Of a stretch of 58,167 bases of DNA, positions 11,041 to 19,786 are shown one piece after another. Positions within the stretch are counted from its first letter, which is position 1; the number at the start of each line of letters is the position of its first letter. Below the pieces are notes generated by a model. That model saw only the letters and a list, made by a program, of their open reading frames with translations, made no database searches and was not told the origin of the DNA. A program made the translations under genes and the position numbers. The stretch lies in assembly GCF_008632335.1 (NCBI RefSeq), contig NZ_VWXX01000022.1:1-58167 (forward strand), written 5' to 3'. Source of the DNA: Thiohalocapsa marina (GTDB lineage Bacteria > Pseudomonadota > Gammaproteobacteria > Chromatiales > Chromatiaceae).

Positions 11041-11145
11041 GCCGTGTCCCTGCTCAGTCGACATGATCGAGCAGCCCAGGTCAACTTTGAGCCTCTGCGA
11101 CGTCTGCAGCCAGCGCGCTGCAGGCAATCTCGGGAGGGGTTCCGC

Positions 11146-11615
11146 TCAAGGCGCCTCGGCGGGACAACGTATCAATACCGAGGGATTGGTCACTGGATCT
11201 TCCACCCGAATGACGTGTCTGGAGATCACCTCGATTGTTGCGGACCCGGAAGACGACTCCCCTTCTGCGACGCCGTCGGCATCAAAGTGCAGCGTGTTGC
11301 CGCCTCCCGATGCGTCTTGTTCGAGAGCACGCAAGCCGCATCATAAAAGCCGAGTTTCTGTTCCGCACCAACCCCGAACACGATCTTGCCCGCCGAATCG
11401 TCGTCGATCCAGCGACCGATCGCGACCCGATATTGACCATCCGTGTCCTGACAGCCCCAGGCGAACTGCGGATCATCGTAACGCCACCAGCCCTGCAGTT
11501 CTTCGAGATCGGTGGGCAGCGATTCGGCTGCACCATCAGCTGCAAGCAGCATCGCAGCAGCGAATAAGCTCACCGTCAGAGCCGAGGTGTTTGTGGGTCT
11601 CCGTTTCAAGTTCAT
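11146..11615 (-). pseudogene. Secreted hypothetical protein, frameshifted
   Basis: The ATG at 11615 opens a signal peptide (LTVSLFAAAMLLAADGAAES) followed by a secreted domain with WWRYDDPQFAWGC and an IGRWIDD segment. Around 11320-11345 the protein-like sequence jumps to another frame (GGGNTLHFDADG, then VISRHVIRVEDP, ending CPAEAP at 11146). In the original frame the tail becomes Arg/Ser-rich. The two halves together would give about 155 residues. The family is not recognised. It may be a frameshifted pseudogene or a sequencing indel. Confidence 0.55.
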
Positions 11616-11655
11616 GCTGTGACCTCGATGGTTGTCGGCGAGCCCCTGCGACGGG

Positions 11656-11784
11656 ATGTCGCTGGAGCCAATGCAGCGGACGGCCATCGCAAAGGTCGAT
11701 ACGCTGTACGATCGAGTGCGCAACCTCTACCCCGGCTCGCCGGACGTCTGGGCGTTCCAGAGCGTTTGGCTCACTGCACTCTGA
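11656..11784 (+). CDS. Possible 42-residue ORF or gene fragment
   Basis: A short frame with protein-like composition, MSLEPMQRTAIAKVDTLYDR at the start and WAFQSVWLTAL at the end. It lies between the frameshifted secreted-protein gene and rtcB. No family recognised; it could be the remnant of a longer gene. Confidence 0.25.
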   Translation: MSLEPMQRTAIAKVDTLYDRVRNLYPGSPDVWAFQSVWLTAL

Positions 11785-12406
11785 TCGATCTCCCTCACCG
11801 TCCGTGCGACTCTCCGACTCGCCTAGCCCGCCAACACTGATTGCGCCATCGCGGCGATGCCGCCCTTCAAACGAACGACAATGTGGTCGCATCATGGATG
11901 CTCTGCGACCACGCGGCTCGTCAGCCATTACACAATACTCAAACTTGCCAGCCGGAGACAGCGGGCGTAGGCTTCTTGTCCCGTCGGTATTGTTGCCGAC
12001 CATCTTTTCATCTTTGGATGACGCCCTTGGACCACTCACTGCACCACACCCGGATACGACCGAACGCTGCTCTCGGCGCGTGCGTGCCTGCGCGTCTGGT
12101 CGCAGCAGTGCTCCAGAGCCCATGCGGCATCGACCGCAAACCCCAGTCAGCCAGTCCGTCCCTGCGCCGTTTCACCACGCCAACCAGGTTCGACGGCTGA
12201 TCGACTGACCGGTCTGTTCCCGTCAGTCGTACTGGCGGGGAGCACGCAAGACCGGAGACCTTCATCCCCGCTCGACGCCGCATCCCCGCCCATGCTCCGC
12301 ATGGCCGGGATCGGTCATGCCTGTTCGCGCCAACCGGCGCATCTGGGAGGGACCGCGCAATCCGCGGTCCATCCCGAACCGAGCCCGAAGCAAACAGGAG
12401 GCGTTC
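11785..12406. other. Intergenic, no gene recognised
   Basis: About 620 bases before rtcB. Overlapping open frames on both strands are compositionally shadow-like. GGAGG just before 12407 is the rtcB ribosome binding site. No sigma-54 box matching TGGCAC-N5-TTGC was noticed. Confidence 0.5.
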
Positions 12407-13603
12407 ATGCCCATCAAACAGGTCATCACCGACGGCGAGAAGCCGGTCAAGGTCTGGACCGATGCGCTCGACCCGCGCTCGCGCGAGCAGTTGGTCAATC
12501 TGTCCAAGCTGCCTTTCATCCATCGGCATGTCGCCGCTATGCCCGACGTGCATGCAGGCATCGGCGCCACCATCGGTAGCGTCATCGCCACCGACAAGGC
12601 CATCATCCCGGCCGCCGTCGGCGTCGACATCGGCTGCGGTATGGCCGCGGCGCGCACCACGCTGAGCGCCGAGCAGCTCGATGAGCTGGTGTTGAAAAAG
12701 GTCTTCGACCAGATCAGCCGCGACGTGCCGGTGGGGCGGGCGCAGCATAAGGATGAGCGCGCGCTGAGCGAGGCCGCCAAGCCCTTCGCCGCGCCGCTTG
12801 CGGCCATGACCGAGCGACATCCGCAGCTGCTCAAGGCCTTCGGGCGCTTCTCCAACTGGGTCAATCAGATCGGCACCCTTGGCGGGGGCAACCACTTCAT
12901 CGAGGTCTGCCTGGATGAGTCCGGTCGGGTCTGGGTCATGCTGCACTCGGGCAGCCGCGGCATCGGCAATGCCATCGGCCATTACTTCATCGAGCTCGCG
13001 CGGCGCGATATGGAACGCTGGATGATCCAGCTGCCCGACCGGGATCTGGCGTATCTGCCGGAAGGCACCGAGCACTTCGATGACTATGTGGCCGCGGTCG
13101 CCTGGGCACAGGCCTATGCGCGGGAGAACCGGGCGCAGATGATGCGCCTGGTGCTGGCCGCCCTCGCCCGCCATCTGCAGGTCTTCGCGGTCACCGAAGA
13201 GGCGGTCAACTGCCACCACAACTATGTGGAGCGCGAACATCACCACGGGGCGAATGTCTGGGTCACCCGCAAGGGCGCGATCCGGGCACGCGCGGGGGAT
13301 CTCGGGATCATCCCCGGCAGCATGGGCGCGCGCAGCTATATCGTGCGCGGCAAGGGCAATCCCGAGAGCTTCTGCTCCTGCGCCCATGGAGCCGGACGGC
13401 GCATGAGCCGCACCGCGGCCGAGAAGCAGTTCACGCCGGCGGATTTAGCCGAGCAGACCCAAGGGGTGATCTGCCGCAAGGACAAGGGCGTGCTCGATGA
13501 GATCCCCGGCGCCTACAAGGACATCGATGCGGTCATGGCCAACCAGACCGACCTGGTGGAGGTGGTGCATACCTTGAAGCAGGTGGTCTGCGTGAAGGGC
13601 TGA
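12407..13603 (+). CDS. rtcB: RtcB-type RNA-splicing ligase
   Basis: A 398-residue protein starting MPIKQVITDGEKPVKVW. Hallmarks in order: DVHAGIGATIG, VGVDIGCGMAA (metal-binding Cys), GTLGGGNHFIEV, LHSGSRGIGN, NYVEREHHHG and GSMGARSYIVRG, then CSCAHGAGRRMSR with the guanylylated His at about residue 327. RtcB ligates 2',3'-cyclic phosphate (or 3'-phosphate) RNA ends to 5'-OH ends using GTP and Mn2+. It is followed 34 bases later by a nucleotidyltransferase of the RlaP type, a known RNA-repair neighbour. No rtcA is present. The start is set by the upstream GGAGG at 8-base spacing. Intact. Confidence 0.95.
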   Translation: MPIKQVITDGEKPVKVWTDALDPRSREQLVNLSKLPFIHRHVAAMPDVHAGIGATIGSVIATDKAIIPAAVGVDIGCGMAAARTTLSAEQLDELVLKKVFDQISRDVPVGRAQHKDERALSEAAKPFAAPLAAMTERHPQLLKAFGRFSNWVNQIGTLGGGNHFIEVCLDESGRVWVMLHSGSRGIGNAIGHYFIELARRDMERWMIQLPDRDLAYLPEGTEHFDDYVAAVAWAQAYARENRAQMMRLVLAALARHLQVFAVTEEAVNCHHNYVEREHHHGANVWVTRKGAIRARAGDLGIIPGSMGARSYIVRGKGNPESFCSCAHGAGRRMSRTAAEKQFTPADLAEQTQGVICRKDKGVLDEIPGAYKDIDAVMANQTDLVEVVHTLKQVVCVKG

Positions 13604-13637
13604 GCGCAAGTCAGACGCGCGCCAGTAAAGTGACGAA

Positions 13638-14483
13638 ATGACGCTATTCGATGCCAACGACCGGACTCACGATACCCGCGACCCTGACCCCGACCCCATC
13701 GCCCCGGAGCGCCGCGCCGAGATCGCGGCGCAGCTCGCGGCCATCGAGGACGCACATGGAGTGCGCATCCTCTATGCCTGCGAATCGGGCAGCCGCGGCT
13801 GGGGCTTCGCCTCGCCCGACAGCGACTATGACGTGCGCTTTCTCTACGTGCATCCGCTGGCGTGGTATCTGCGGGTTCACCCCCAGCGTGATGTAATCGA
13901 ACAGCCGATCGACGGCGATCTGGACATCAACGGTTGGGAGCTGCGCAAGGCACTGGCGCTGCTCGGCAAGGGCAATGCAACCCTGGTCGAGTGGCTCGAC
14001 TCGCCCATCATCTACCGGGCCGATCCGCACTTTCTGACCGCAATGCGTGAGGCCGCGCGCGAGTTGCATCGGCCAGAGCGATCCTTTCATCACTACGTGC
14101 ATATGGCGCGGGGCAATGACCGCGAGTTCCTGACGCGCGGACAGGTGCGGCTGAAGAAATACCTCTATGTGCTGCGCCCCCTGCTCGCCACCCTCTGGAT
14201 CGAGCAGGGACGCGGTCCGGCGCCCATGCGCTTCGAGACCCTGGTCGATGCCTTGATCGAGGAGCCGGCGAGCCTCAACGGCCGACTCGGCCGTCGAGCG
14301 CAGCCGCGCATGCCGAGCCGGATTCTCAGAAGGTCGTCCCGTTCCAGCCGAAAAGATGTCTCGGCGGCGCTGCGAACTCGATGTAGACGCGCTCAGGCGC
14401 GATGGCCAGCTCCTCGCCAAGCCAGGCACAAAGTGCGTTGGAGTAATCCGGCGTCTTCGCCTCCGGCAGGCCGAGGCTCTTGA
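13638..14483 (+). CDS. RlaP-like nucleotidyltransferase (COG3541), C-terminus replaced
   Basis: Residues 45-75 carry the polymerase-beta-type motif GSRGWGFASPDSDYDVRF (GS plus DxD), and the rest to about residue 215 matches the predicted nucleotidyltransferases of COG3541/PF10127 (RlaP), which were proposed to act in RNA end repair beside RtcB. After ALIEEPASLNG (about 14285) the sequence changes to Arg/Ser-rich residues that are the antisense of the converging tautomerase gene, so the last 40-60 residues of the family appear lost by deletion or frameshift. Catalytic residues remain, so activity cannot be ruled out. It follows rtcB at 34 bases and probably shares its transcript. Confidence 0.75.
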   Translation: MTLFDANDRTHDTRDPDPDPIAPERRAEIAAQLAAIEDAHGVRILYACESGSRGWGFASPDSDYDVRFLYVHPLAWYLRVHPQRDVIEQPIDGDLDINGWELRKALALLGKGNATLVEWLDSPIIYRADPHFLTAMREAARELHRPERSFHHYVHMARGNDREFLTRGQVRLKKYLYVLRPLLATLWIEQGRGPAPMRFETLVDALIEEPASLNGRLGRRAQPRMPSRILRRSSRSSRKDVSAALRTRCRRAQARWPAPRQARHKVRWSNPASSPPAGRGS

Positions 14484-14670
14484 GCTCGACATAGGCGGCG
14501 GGCGCATCGGTGCCGCCAAACAGTAGATCCCGACCAGGCTCCAGGATCAGCAGCACATAGGACTCGGGCTTGCCGAGCAGTTCGGCGACCCTCCGGGAGG
14601 CGCGTGCGAGGAGCGCCGGACGGGCCTCGGGGGCGATGTCGATATTGGTTAACAGGCGAAGCGTGGGCAT
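14326..14670 (-). CDS. MIF-like tautomerase (phenylpyruvate tautomerase family)
   Basis: A 114-residue MIF-superfamily protein: N-terminal MPTLRLLTNI gives Pro1 after Met removal, the catalytic base of tautomerases, and the C-terminus ends in RVYIEFAAPPRHLFGWNGTTF-like strand and tail (residues 94-114). Length is standard. It converges on and overlaps the degenerate tail of the RlaP-like gene, marking the point where that gene was cut. The physiological substrate is unknown. Confidence 0.85.
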   Translation of the reverse strand: MPTLRLLTNIDIAPEARPALLARASRRVAELLGKPESYVLLILEPGRDLLFGGTDAPAAYVELKSLGLPEAKTPDYSNALCAWLGEELAIAPERVYIEFAAPPRHLFGWNGTTF

Positions 14671-15016
14671 AAGCGGACTCGTGCTCTCAGCGAGGATGAA
14701 TGTTCAACAGCGGCCACGGCCAGGGTGGCTGCCCGGCCGCGCTGACCGGTGTTGCGATCGGCGTCCGACAGACGTTCCTGAGCTTCCCTGCGTGTCAGCG
14801 TCGTTTCAAGTCCCAAGCGTTAGGCGGCCATCTCACCGAACGCCTCGGCCAGAATGACCCCTATACTCCAGTCCCGGGCCACGCAGGCCCTGCTCGTCGC
14901 CGCCAATGCGCCCCTTGCCCAATCGGCCGCAGGAGTCATCGGCTAGGCCCTGCAGGCGTAAGTCCCGGGCGGTTCGTGCCCCGATGGCTTGGCTCATGGG
15001 GGATGGCTCGTCTGTC
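14671..15016. other. Intergenic, no gene recognised
   Basis: No convincing gene. The last part may include decayed upstream sequence of the SRAP pseudogene that follows. Confidence 0.4.
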
Positions 15017-15349
15017 ATCGTGGGTGTTCCGCGCAGTGTCATGTGGCGAGTGGAAAGCAGGTGCCAGCGGCAGACGCCATAACTGATCCGCTGCACCGAA
15101 GGCGAGCCCTTCGGCACAGCCGGTCTCTGGGAAAGCTGGCACGACAAGGACGGTGCCGCGCTTGAATCCTGCACCGTGATCGTAACCGACGCGAACGACC
15201 TGGTAGGGACGTTCCATGACCGGATGCCGGTCATCCTCGCACCCAAGGCCTATGCCGCCTGGCTCGATCCGGCCACGAATGACTTCAAGAGCCTGCGGGC
15301 TATGCTCCGAGCGACCGAGCCGAAAGGCTGGGAGGTTCGGCAGGTCTCG

Positions 15350-15358
15350 CGTAAAGTG
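15350..15358. repeat. Left target-site duplication of the IS256-family element
   Basis: CGTAAAGTG at 15350-15358 is repeated at 16743-16751, directly flanking the inverted repeats; a 9-bp duplication is usual for IS256-family elements. Confidence 0.9.
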
Positions 15359-16742
15359 GAGTTATTGTCAAATCTGGTGTACAGCCGCTCAGGCGGCGAC
15401 CCTGTCTTCCTGATCGACGACTTGCTCTCCGTTGCGGAACTGGACGTTGTTGACGACCAGTTCGAGCTTCCTGAATCCCTTGATGCGCTTCCACCCCTTC
15501 TGGGCGCTTTGGAGCAGCTTGAAGACCATCGTCAGGGTGGTCTCGCGTGAGCCGCAGTTGCGCATGCGGTCGCTGCGCAGTCGAACCGTGGCGAAGGTCG
15601 ACTCGATCGGGTTGGTGGTGCGGATGTGCACCCAATGCTCGGCCGGGAAGTCGTAGAAGGCGAGCAGCGCATCGCGGTCCTTGGCCAGGCAGTCCATGGC
15701 GCGGGGGTACTTGGGCTCGAAACGCTTGAGGGTCTGGTCGAAGGCCGTGTGGGCATCCTCGCGGGTCTCGGCCATCCAGATCTCATGCATGGCCGCCTTG
15801 ATCTTCGGCTGCACCGACTTGGGCAGCTTCTCCAGGACGTTGGCCGTCTTGTGCACCCAGCAGCGCTGGTGCGCGGTGTCGGGGTAGAGCTTGGCGAGCG
15901 CCTTCCAGAAGCCCAGGGCACCGTCGCCGACGGCCAGCTTGGGACCCTGCATCAGGCCGCGCGCGCGAAGCCCCGCGAGCAGCTCGTACCAGCTCGCCTC
16001 GGATTCCCGATGACCATCCTCCACGGCGATGAGCTCCTTGTCGCCGTGCTCGGTGACGCCGACGATCACCAGCAGGCAGACGCGATCATCCATGCGCACG
16101 TTGCTGTAGACGCCGTCGACCCACCAGTACACCCAGCGCCGCTCGCCGAGGTCGCGTCGGCACCAGGCGCGGTGCTCCTCGATCCAGTGCTGCTTGAGCC
16201 GTGAGATGGTGTTGGCCGACAACCCCTTGGCCCCGTCGCCGAGCAGGGCCGCCAGCGCCTCCTGGTAGTCGCCGGTGGACACCCCCTTGAGGTAGAGCCA
16301 CGGGATCAGCTCCTCGACGCTGCGCGCACGCTTGAGATAGGGCGGCAGCAGGCTCGAGCGCAAGCAGGCGCCGCCACCGCTGCGGTCGCGCACCTTCGGT
16401 ACCTGAATCTCCACATCGCCGATCCCGGTCTGCACCGTGCGCCGCGGCAGGTAGCCGTTGCGCACCACCGCCTGGCGCTCATCCTCTAAGCGGTGCCCGG
16501 CAGATCCCTCCAAGAACAGGGCCAGCTCCGCCTCGACGGCGTCGGCGATGAGCTTGCGCGCCCCGCGGCGCAGCAGCGCATGCAGCGGATCGCTCTCTTC
16601 GGTCTCTGGTTGTGAAAGAACTGACAGCGTAGACTCGGACATGGCGTATCAACCTCTGTTGGCTGTGATCTTGGTGGTGATCAGTCAGCAGGATACGCCA
16701 TCCCTCCAAGGCTGCGCCGTACACCAGAAACGACAATAACTC
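15359..16742 (-). mobile_element. Complete IS256-family insertion sequence (1384 bp)
   Basis: The ends are imperfect inverted repeats: the left end reads GAGTTATTGTC...TCTGGTGTAC and the right end, on the other strand, GAGTTATTGTC...TCTGGTGTAC with differences in the middle. A 9-bp direct repeat flanks it. It carries one transposase gene on the minus strand. Both ends, the duplication and the gene look intact, so it may be recent and active. Confidence 0.92.
15389..16642 (-). CDS. IS256-family (Mutator-type) transposase
   Basis: A 417-residue DDE transposase. Recognisable blocks are VDGVYSNVR (first Asp), [12 protein letters not shown] (second Asp), the [10 protein letters not shown] region with the Cys/His pair and [11 protein letters not shown] (Glu), as in the Transposase_mut family. 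Length is normal for IS256. It acts on the terminal inverted repeats of the element that contains it. Confidence 0.92.
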   Translation of the reverse strand: MSESTLSVLSQPETEESDPLHALLRRGARKLIADAVEAELALFLEGSAGHRLEDERQAVVRNGYLPRRTVQTGIGDVEIQVPKVRDRSGGGACLRSSLLPPYLKRARSVEELIPWLYLKGVSTGDYQEALAALLGDGAKGLSANTISRLKQHWIEEHRAWCRRDLGERRWVYWWVDGVYSNVRMDDRVCLLVIVGVTEHGDKELIAVEDGHRESEASWYELLAGLRARGLMQGPKLAVGDGALGFWKALAKLYPDTAHQRCWVHKTANVLEKLPKSVQPKIKAAMHEIWMAETREDAHTAFDQTLKRFEPKYPRAMDCLAKDRDALLAFYDFPAEHWVHIRTTNPIESTFATVRLRSDRMRNCGSRETTLTMVFKLLQSAQKGWKRIKGFRKLELVVNNVQFRNGEQVVDQEDRVAA

Positions 16743-16751
16743 CGTAAAGTG
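16743..16751. repeat. Right target-site duplication of the IS256-family element
   Basis: CGTAAAGTG, identical to 15350-15358; the SRAP reading frame continues without loss after it. Confidence 0.9.
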
Positions 16752-16821
16752 AACAGCCCGCGAAACGAAAGTGTTGATCTCATCGACCCGGTTGCCGCGC
16801 CCTAGCTCATCCGATACACCC

Positions 16822-17007
16822 ATGCACGTCACCGATGAACAACTCCTCGATTTTCGCGCAGCCATCCGCCGCTCCGACCCCGTAACGCAACAGCACATTC
16901 TAGAGACAGCGCGAGAGCAGAACACTCGCGAGTGCAGCGACAAGACCGATCATGAACTCAGGCGACTGCTGCTCTACCGCGTCGCTCGCATCCTCTCAGA
17001 GACCTAA
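16822..17007 (+). CDS. Small hypothetical protein, 61 residues
   Basis: ATG 16822 starts MHVTDEQLLDFRAAIRRSDP, an acidic/basic helical protein with no membrane segment. Composition is protein-like. It lies 16 bases after the SRAP pseudogene stop. No family recognised; the regular charged helices suggest a small DNA- or protein-binding factor, but nothing specific supports this. Confidence 0.45.
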   Translation: MHVTDEQLLDFRAAIRRSDPVTQQHILETAREQNTRECSDKTDHELRRLLLYRVARILSET

Positions 17008-17246
17008 TTGCCCCTACAACATCGTCTCTTCACCGCCGTCCGCATCGAGCCCCTGCAGGCCGGCGCCACGACCGTGGAAATCTCCAAGCGATCCATCACC
17101 CGAGCAGCGGCCCCGTGTCCGGGGTGCAAGCGCTTCATTAAGAAGGCTGTCCGTGCGTCCTGGTGCAAGCGCACCAGTTCCTTTGCGGCGAGGTACCGCT
17201 CGAACAGCGCCTCTCCATAAGGTATGCCTCGCAAATATTCCCGCAC
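17004..17246 (-). CDS. Hypothetical protein or fragment, 80 residues, GTG start
   Basis: The frame from GTG 17246 reads RGIPYGEALFERYLAAKEL and LHQDARTAFLMKRLHPG, which is protein-like for the first 55 residues; the end is Arg/Cys-rich. It converges with the small gene ending at 17007. It lies downstream of the decayed FtsK-gamma gene in the same orientation. Not recognised; may be a remnant. Confidence 0.3.
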   Translation of the reverse strand: MREYLRGIPYGEALFERYLAAKELVRLHQDARTAFLMKRLHPGHGAAARVMDRLEISTVVAPACRGSMRTAVKRRCCRGN

Positions 17247-17275
17247 CTCTATCGGTCTTCATACCTTCTCACACC

Positions 17276-17752
17276 TCATCTTGCTGCGTCCCTCGCAACA
17301 TAATCAGGCAAGGTCTTGCGGAGTGTCCTCGGCAACTCCTCACTACCCACGGCCGGGCTCGAACTCTCGCCCGGCCCGATGATCTCCTCCTCCGCGAAGC
17401 GATCGATGAGCTGGGCGGCTAACCCCATAGCCGACCCGGAACCGCTGCTGCAACAGCGACGTCGCCGCCTTCTGCTCCCCGACCACGAATGCCCGTCACT
17501 CCTTGTAGAGTTCATCCTCGTCGCTGAACCTGCGCCACACGTGCGGTGCGTCATCCCCCTCGCGCGATGATTCCCCACCAGCTCCCTCGATCTCCTCCGT
17601 CGCCTGCGCGAGACCCGCTTCCGCGTTGCGCTCAATCGCTGTAGGCCCCTCAACGTACCCTTGCACCAACTCCAGGGTTTCCCGCTGCTTCCCCAGCAGC
17701 TCCTCAAGCAGTCCTCGATCCGCTCCAGCCGCTCCTCGATGTTCTTGCTCAT
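17276..17752 (-). pseudogene. FtsK-gamma-type winged-helix protein, multiply broken
   Basis: The start at 17752 is well formed (GGGGGA before ATG, MSKNIEERLERIE), but near 17710 protein-like sequence continues in another frame (LLEELLGKQRETLELVQGYV ... RRFSDEDELYKE), ends at a TGA near 17499, resumes after it (VVGEQKAATSLLQQRFRVGYG), and shifts again to AAQLIDRFAEEEIIGPGE. The last part is the FtsK gamma domain, a winged helix that in FtsK reads KOPS sites; stand-alone versions occur on mobile elements. Two frameshifts and one stop in 480 bases make this a clear pseudogene. The N-terminal part is coiled-coil-like. Confidence 0.75.
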
Positions 17753-17997
17753 GTCCCCCTACCGTACCCCGTCCACCGCCCACGGCTTTGCTTACTTACA
17801 GAAAATCGCGGGTGCGTGCGAGCGTGACGATATTCCCCATAAGTTCTCGTATACTTCCCTAAAGCTTCCGCAAAATCTTCCGCAGATGTACTTAAATTGT
17901 GAATTTATATATACATTTTTTCGCTACTGTATGGGTCGTGACCTAGGGTAAGAGCATATGGGTAACCGACATGCATCAATCTATCGAAGGCCTGAAA
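17753..17997. promoter_or_regulatory. AT-rich promoter region of the DUF4258 cassette
   Basis: About 200 bases of unusually AT-rich DNA (17800-17930) separate the divergent FtsK-gamma pseudogene and the cassette. Several TATA-like hexamers occur (for example TATACT near 17849 and TATATA near 17909), but no single -35/-10 pair stands out. Confidence 0.4.
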
Positions 17998-18321
17998 ATG
18001 TCTGTCCATGCTGAGGGGCGGATGCGCCAGAGGGGTTTCACCCGCCATGATGTCGAACTGGTATGCCGATACGGCACACTCGTTGGGGATGGTCTTCTGA
18101 TGACGCAGGATGCTGTCCGCGAACTGTGCTTCAATTCAGGCGAACAGCAGCGCGGAGAGCGACTGCTCGGTGCCGTCGCGATCGTGCAGGGGGGCACCAT
18201 CGTCACGGTGTTCCACGCTGAGAGGAAATGGCGCAGAGCCCAGACCAGAAAAGGCTGGAGCCCGCGGCGGCACCGCAGGCGCCGTCCCTCCACCCCGCGA
18301 TCTCAAGGAGATGCAGCATGA
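17998..18321 (+). CDS. DUF4258-like protein heading a three-gene cassette
   Basis: The product contains HAEGRMRQRGFTRHDVELVC, the HAxxRMxxRGxxxxxVE start of DUF4258, then VTVFHAERK near the end of the domain; a basic Arg-rich tail follows. ATG 17998 is preferred because GAAGG lies 7 bases upstream; ATG 17971 would add nine residues. Its stop overlaps the next start (ATGA). DUF4258 proteins are small toxin-like proteins of unproven activity. A second copy sits in the defence operon at 1794. Confidence 0.65.
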   Translation: MSVHAEGRMRQRGFTRHDVELVCRYGTLVGDGLLMTQDAVRELCFNSGEQQRGERLLGAVAIVQGGTIVTVFHAERKWRRAQTRKGWSPRRHRRRRPSTPRSQGDAA

Positions 18322-19781
18322 GCGAAACTCACGACAACATCATTGATGCCACTACCCGGTTCTCACCTTCGGATCACCAGAACGCGGATCTCGATCGTCA
18401 GCGCCGCGATGGGCAAAGACTTCTTCACCACAAAAATCGCCTCAAGCTTTCCACGGAAGATCGTGAGATCGTCGCGCGCAACATTGGTTATCTCCTGACC
18501 CGGCACCGCATCGAAAGACGCGAGCTCGCTCATACAGCTGCCTGCACGACGCGCAACATCACCGCCAAGGAGCTTCACGACCTCGTGCTGGGCCTAGGCG
18601 AGCGCGCTATAGCCCACCGTCTCCGTGCCGATGTGTCTAAATACCGTGCCGTGATTTTGGGCCTTGGCGAACTTACGAGGATCGATGCCCCCCTTCTTGC
18701 AAACACTGTTTTTTCTGGTACCGCTATTCACCCTTCAAGCGGTTCGATGCGTTCCGAGATAGAGAATCTAATCCAGTTACTGTATGACATCACTGAAGCT
18801 TTAGATAGCCGTTACAACCTCTCTAATCGTTTCTCTACCTTGGCGCAGAGACGCTCCATGCTGCCGGTCGATGCTCCCTTCGCTTGCTGGCCAGGTGGCG
18901 CCCCTTGTACGCCTTCCTTAGATTTGGAGGCTGTTGTAAGCCCATACTGGTGGGACGGCCTCGTAAGAGATTATTTCCGAGGTGATACGTATTTAGAAAA
19001 CACCTCTCTTCGCGATTTTCTCCGCTACATGCCTCACTTCTATTTGGGTATTGATGACAACTTTGACGACAACTGGCCATTTCCAAGAGAAATGAGCATC
19101 CACAGTGATACTTCAGACGAAAGGTGCTCTTCACAACCGGGAAGAAAGCTTCTTTGGGATGACATTCTCTTGTGTCACCCCGAGCGGGACACTGTCAAGA
19201 ACAGGAACAGGAACAGGTTAGCGGAGACCGTCGGTGACGTAGCAAGACAACAGCTGAACTGGGACGACACCGGCAAGACCATTTTGATAAATGGTTTGTC
19301 AGAGGAAGATCTTAAGGAACGGGGTCGCGAGCACATGCGTAGATATATGAAGGAAATCGGCCTCGAGGAGAACTGGGAGCGTGATGGCGGTGAGATGATC
19401 ACGGAGCAAGGGATATGGATCTGCCTGTATCCGTCTTGGAAGTCGACAATCGACCGCGTTCCGAATTTGCTTCCCGTCATTGTGCGCAACTACGGCATGG
19501 CCGGCGCGAACGGGACAATCACAATAGACTCGGTCGACATATGGCTGGAGAGCATAGCGAAGTCAAAGCTTGTTACCGGACTGACAGTCTTAGAGCGCTT
19601 GGAGGAAGTACTTAGTGCTGACACGATCGCGGATGAACCGGAGGCGATGTCCGAGTTACGCAGGACGGTGTCGTTCATCGAACATCACCCACTGCTGCAG
19701 CGTGCCCGAAAGCTGGAAGCCGGAGCGAGAAAAATACGTGAATATCGAGAACAGGCGCTTCGTAGAACGGAAGAGAAGTAA
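18318..19781 (+). CDS. Unrecognised 487-residue protein with N-terminal HTH-like region
   Basis: ATG 18318 follows AAGGAG at 8 bases and overlaps the DUF4258 stop. Residues about 40-110 look like a regulator-type helical region (GYLLTRHRIERRELAHTAAC). The middle is rich in aromatic and acidic residues (SPYWWDGLVRDYF, FYLGIDDNFDDNWPF), and a segment LLPVIVRNYGMAGANGTI precedes a C-terminal helical coiled region. No catalytic motif is obvious. GC is clearly lower than in neighbours, indicating recent transfer. The gap to the next gene is 5 bases. I do not recognise the family. Confidence 0.7.
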   Translation: MSETHDNIIDATTRFSPSDHQNADLDRQRRDGQRLLHHKNRLKLSTEDREIVARNIGYLLTRHRIERRELAHTAACTTRNITAKELHDLVLGLGERAIAHRLRADVSKYRAVILGLGELTRIDAPLLANTVFSGTAIHPSSGSMRSEIENLIQLLYDITEALDSRYNLSNRFSTLAQRRSMLPVDAPFACWPGGAPCTPSLDLEAVVSPYWWDGLVRDYFRGDTYLENTSLRDFLRYMPHFYLGIDDNFDDNWPFPREMSIHSDTSDERCSSQPGRKLLWDDILLCHPERDTVKNRNRNRLAETVGDVARQQLNWDDTGKTILINGLSEEDLKERGREHMRRYMKEIGLEENWERDGGEMITEQGIWICLYPSWKSTIDRVPNLLPVIVRNYGMAGANGTITIDSVDIWLESIAKSKLVTGLTVLERLEEVLSADTIADEPEAMSELRRTVSFIEHHPLLQRARKLEAGARKIREYREQALRRTEEK

Positions 19782-19786
19782 GAGCA

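Larger units (their letters stand above)
15017..16805 (+). pseudogene. SRAP/YedK peptidase pseudogene interrupted by IS256-family element
   Basis: A decayed copy of the SOS-response-associated peptidase. A degraded stretch around 15045 reads EWKAGASGRR; after an indel the frame from 15083 reads LIRCTEGEPFGTAGLWESWH and continues through DRMPVILAP to RQVSRKV at 15358. An IS element splits the gene there, and the last 17 codons resume at 16752 (NSPRNESVDLIDPVAAP, stop 16805). The N-terminus with the catalytic Cys2 is missing. An intact paralogue lies at 55113-55802; both share the GLWE and DRMPVIL motifs. The family crosslinks abasic sites in single-stranded DNA. Confidence 0.85.

Noticed and set aside
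12008-13387. 459-codon minus-strand frame opposite rtcB
   Set aside because: rtcB has complete family motifs; the antisense frame has none.
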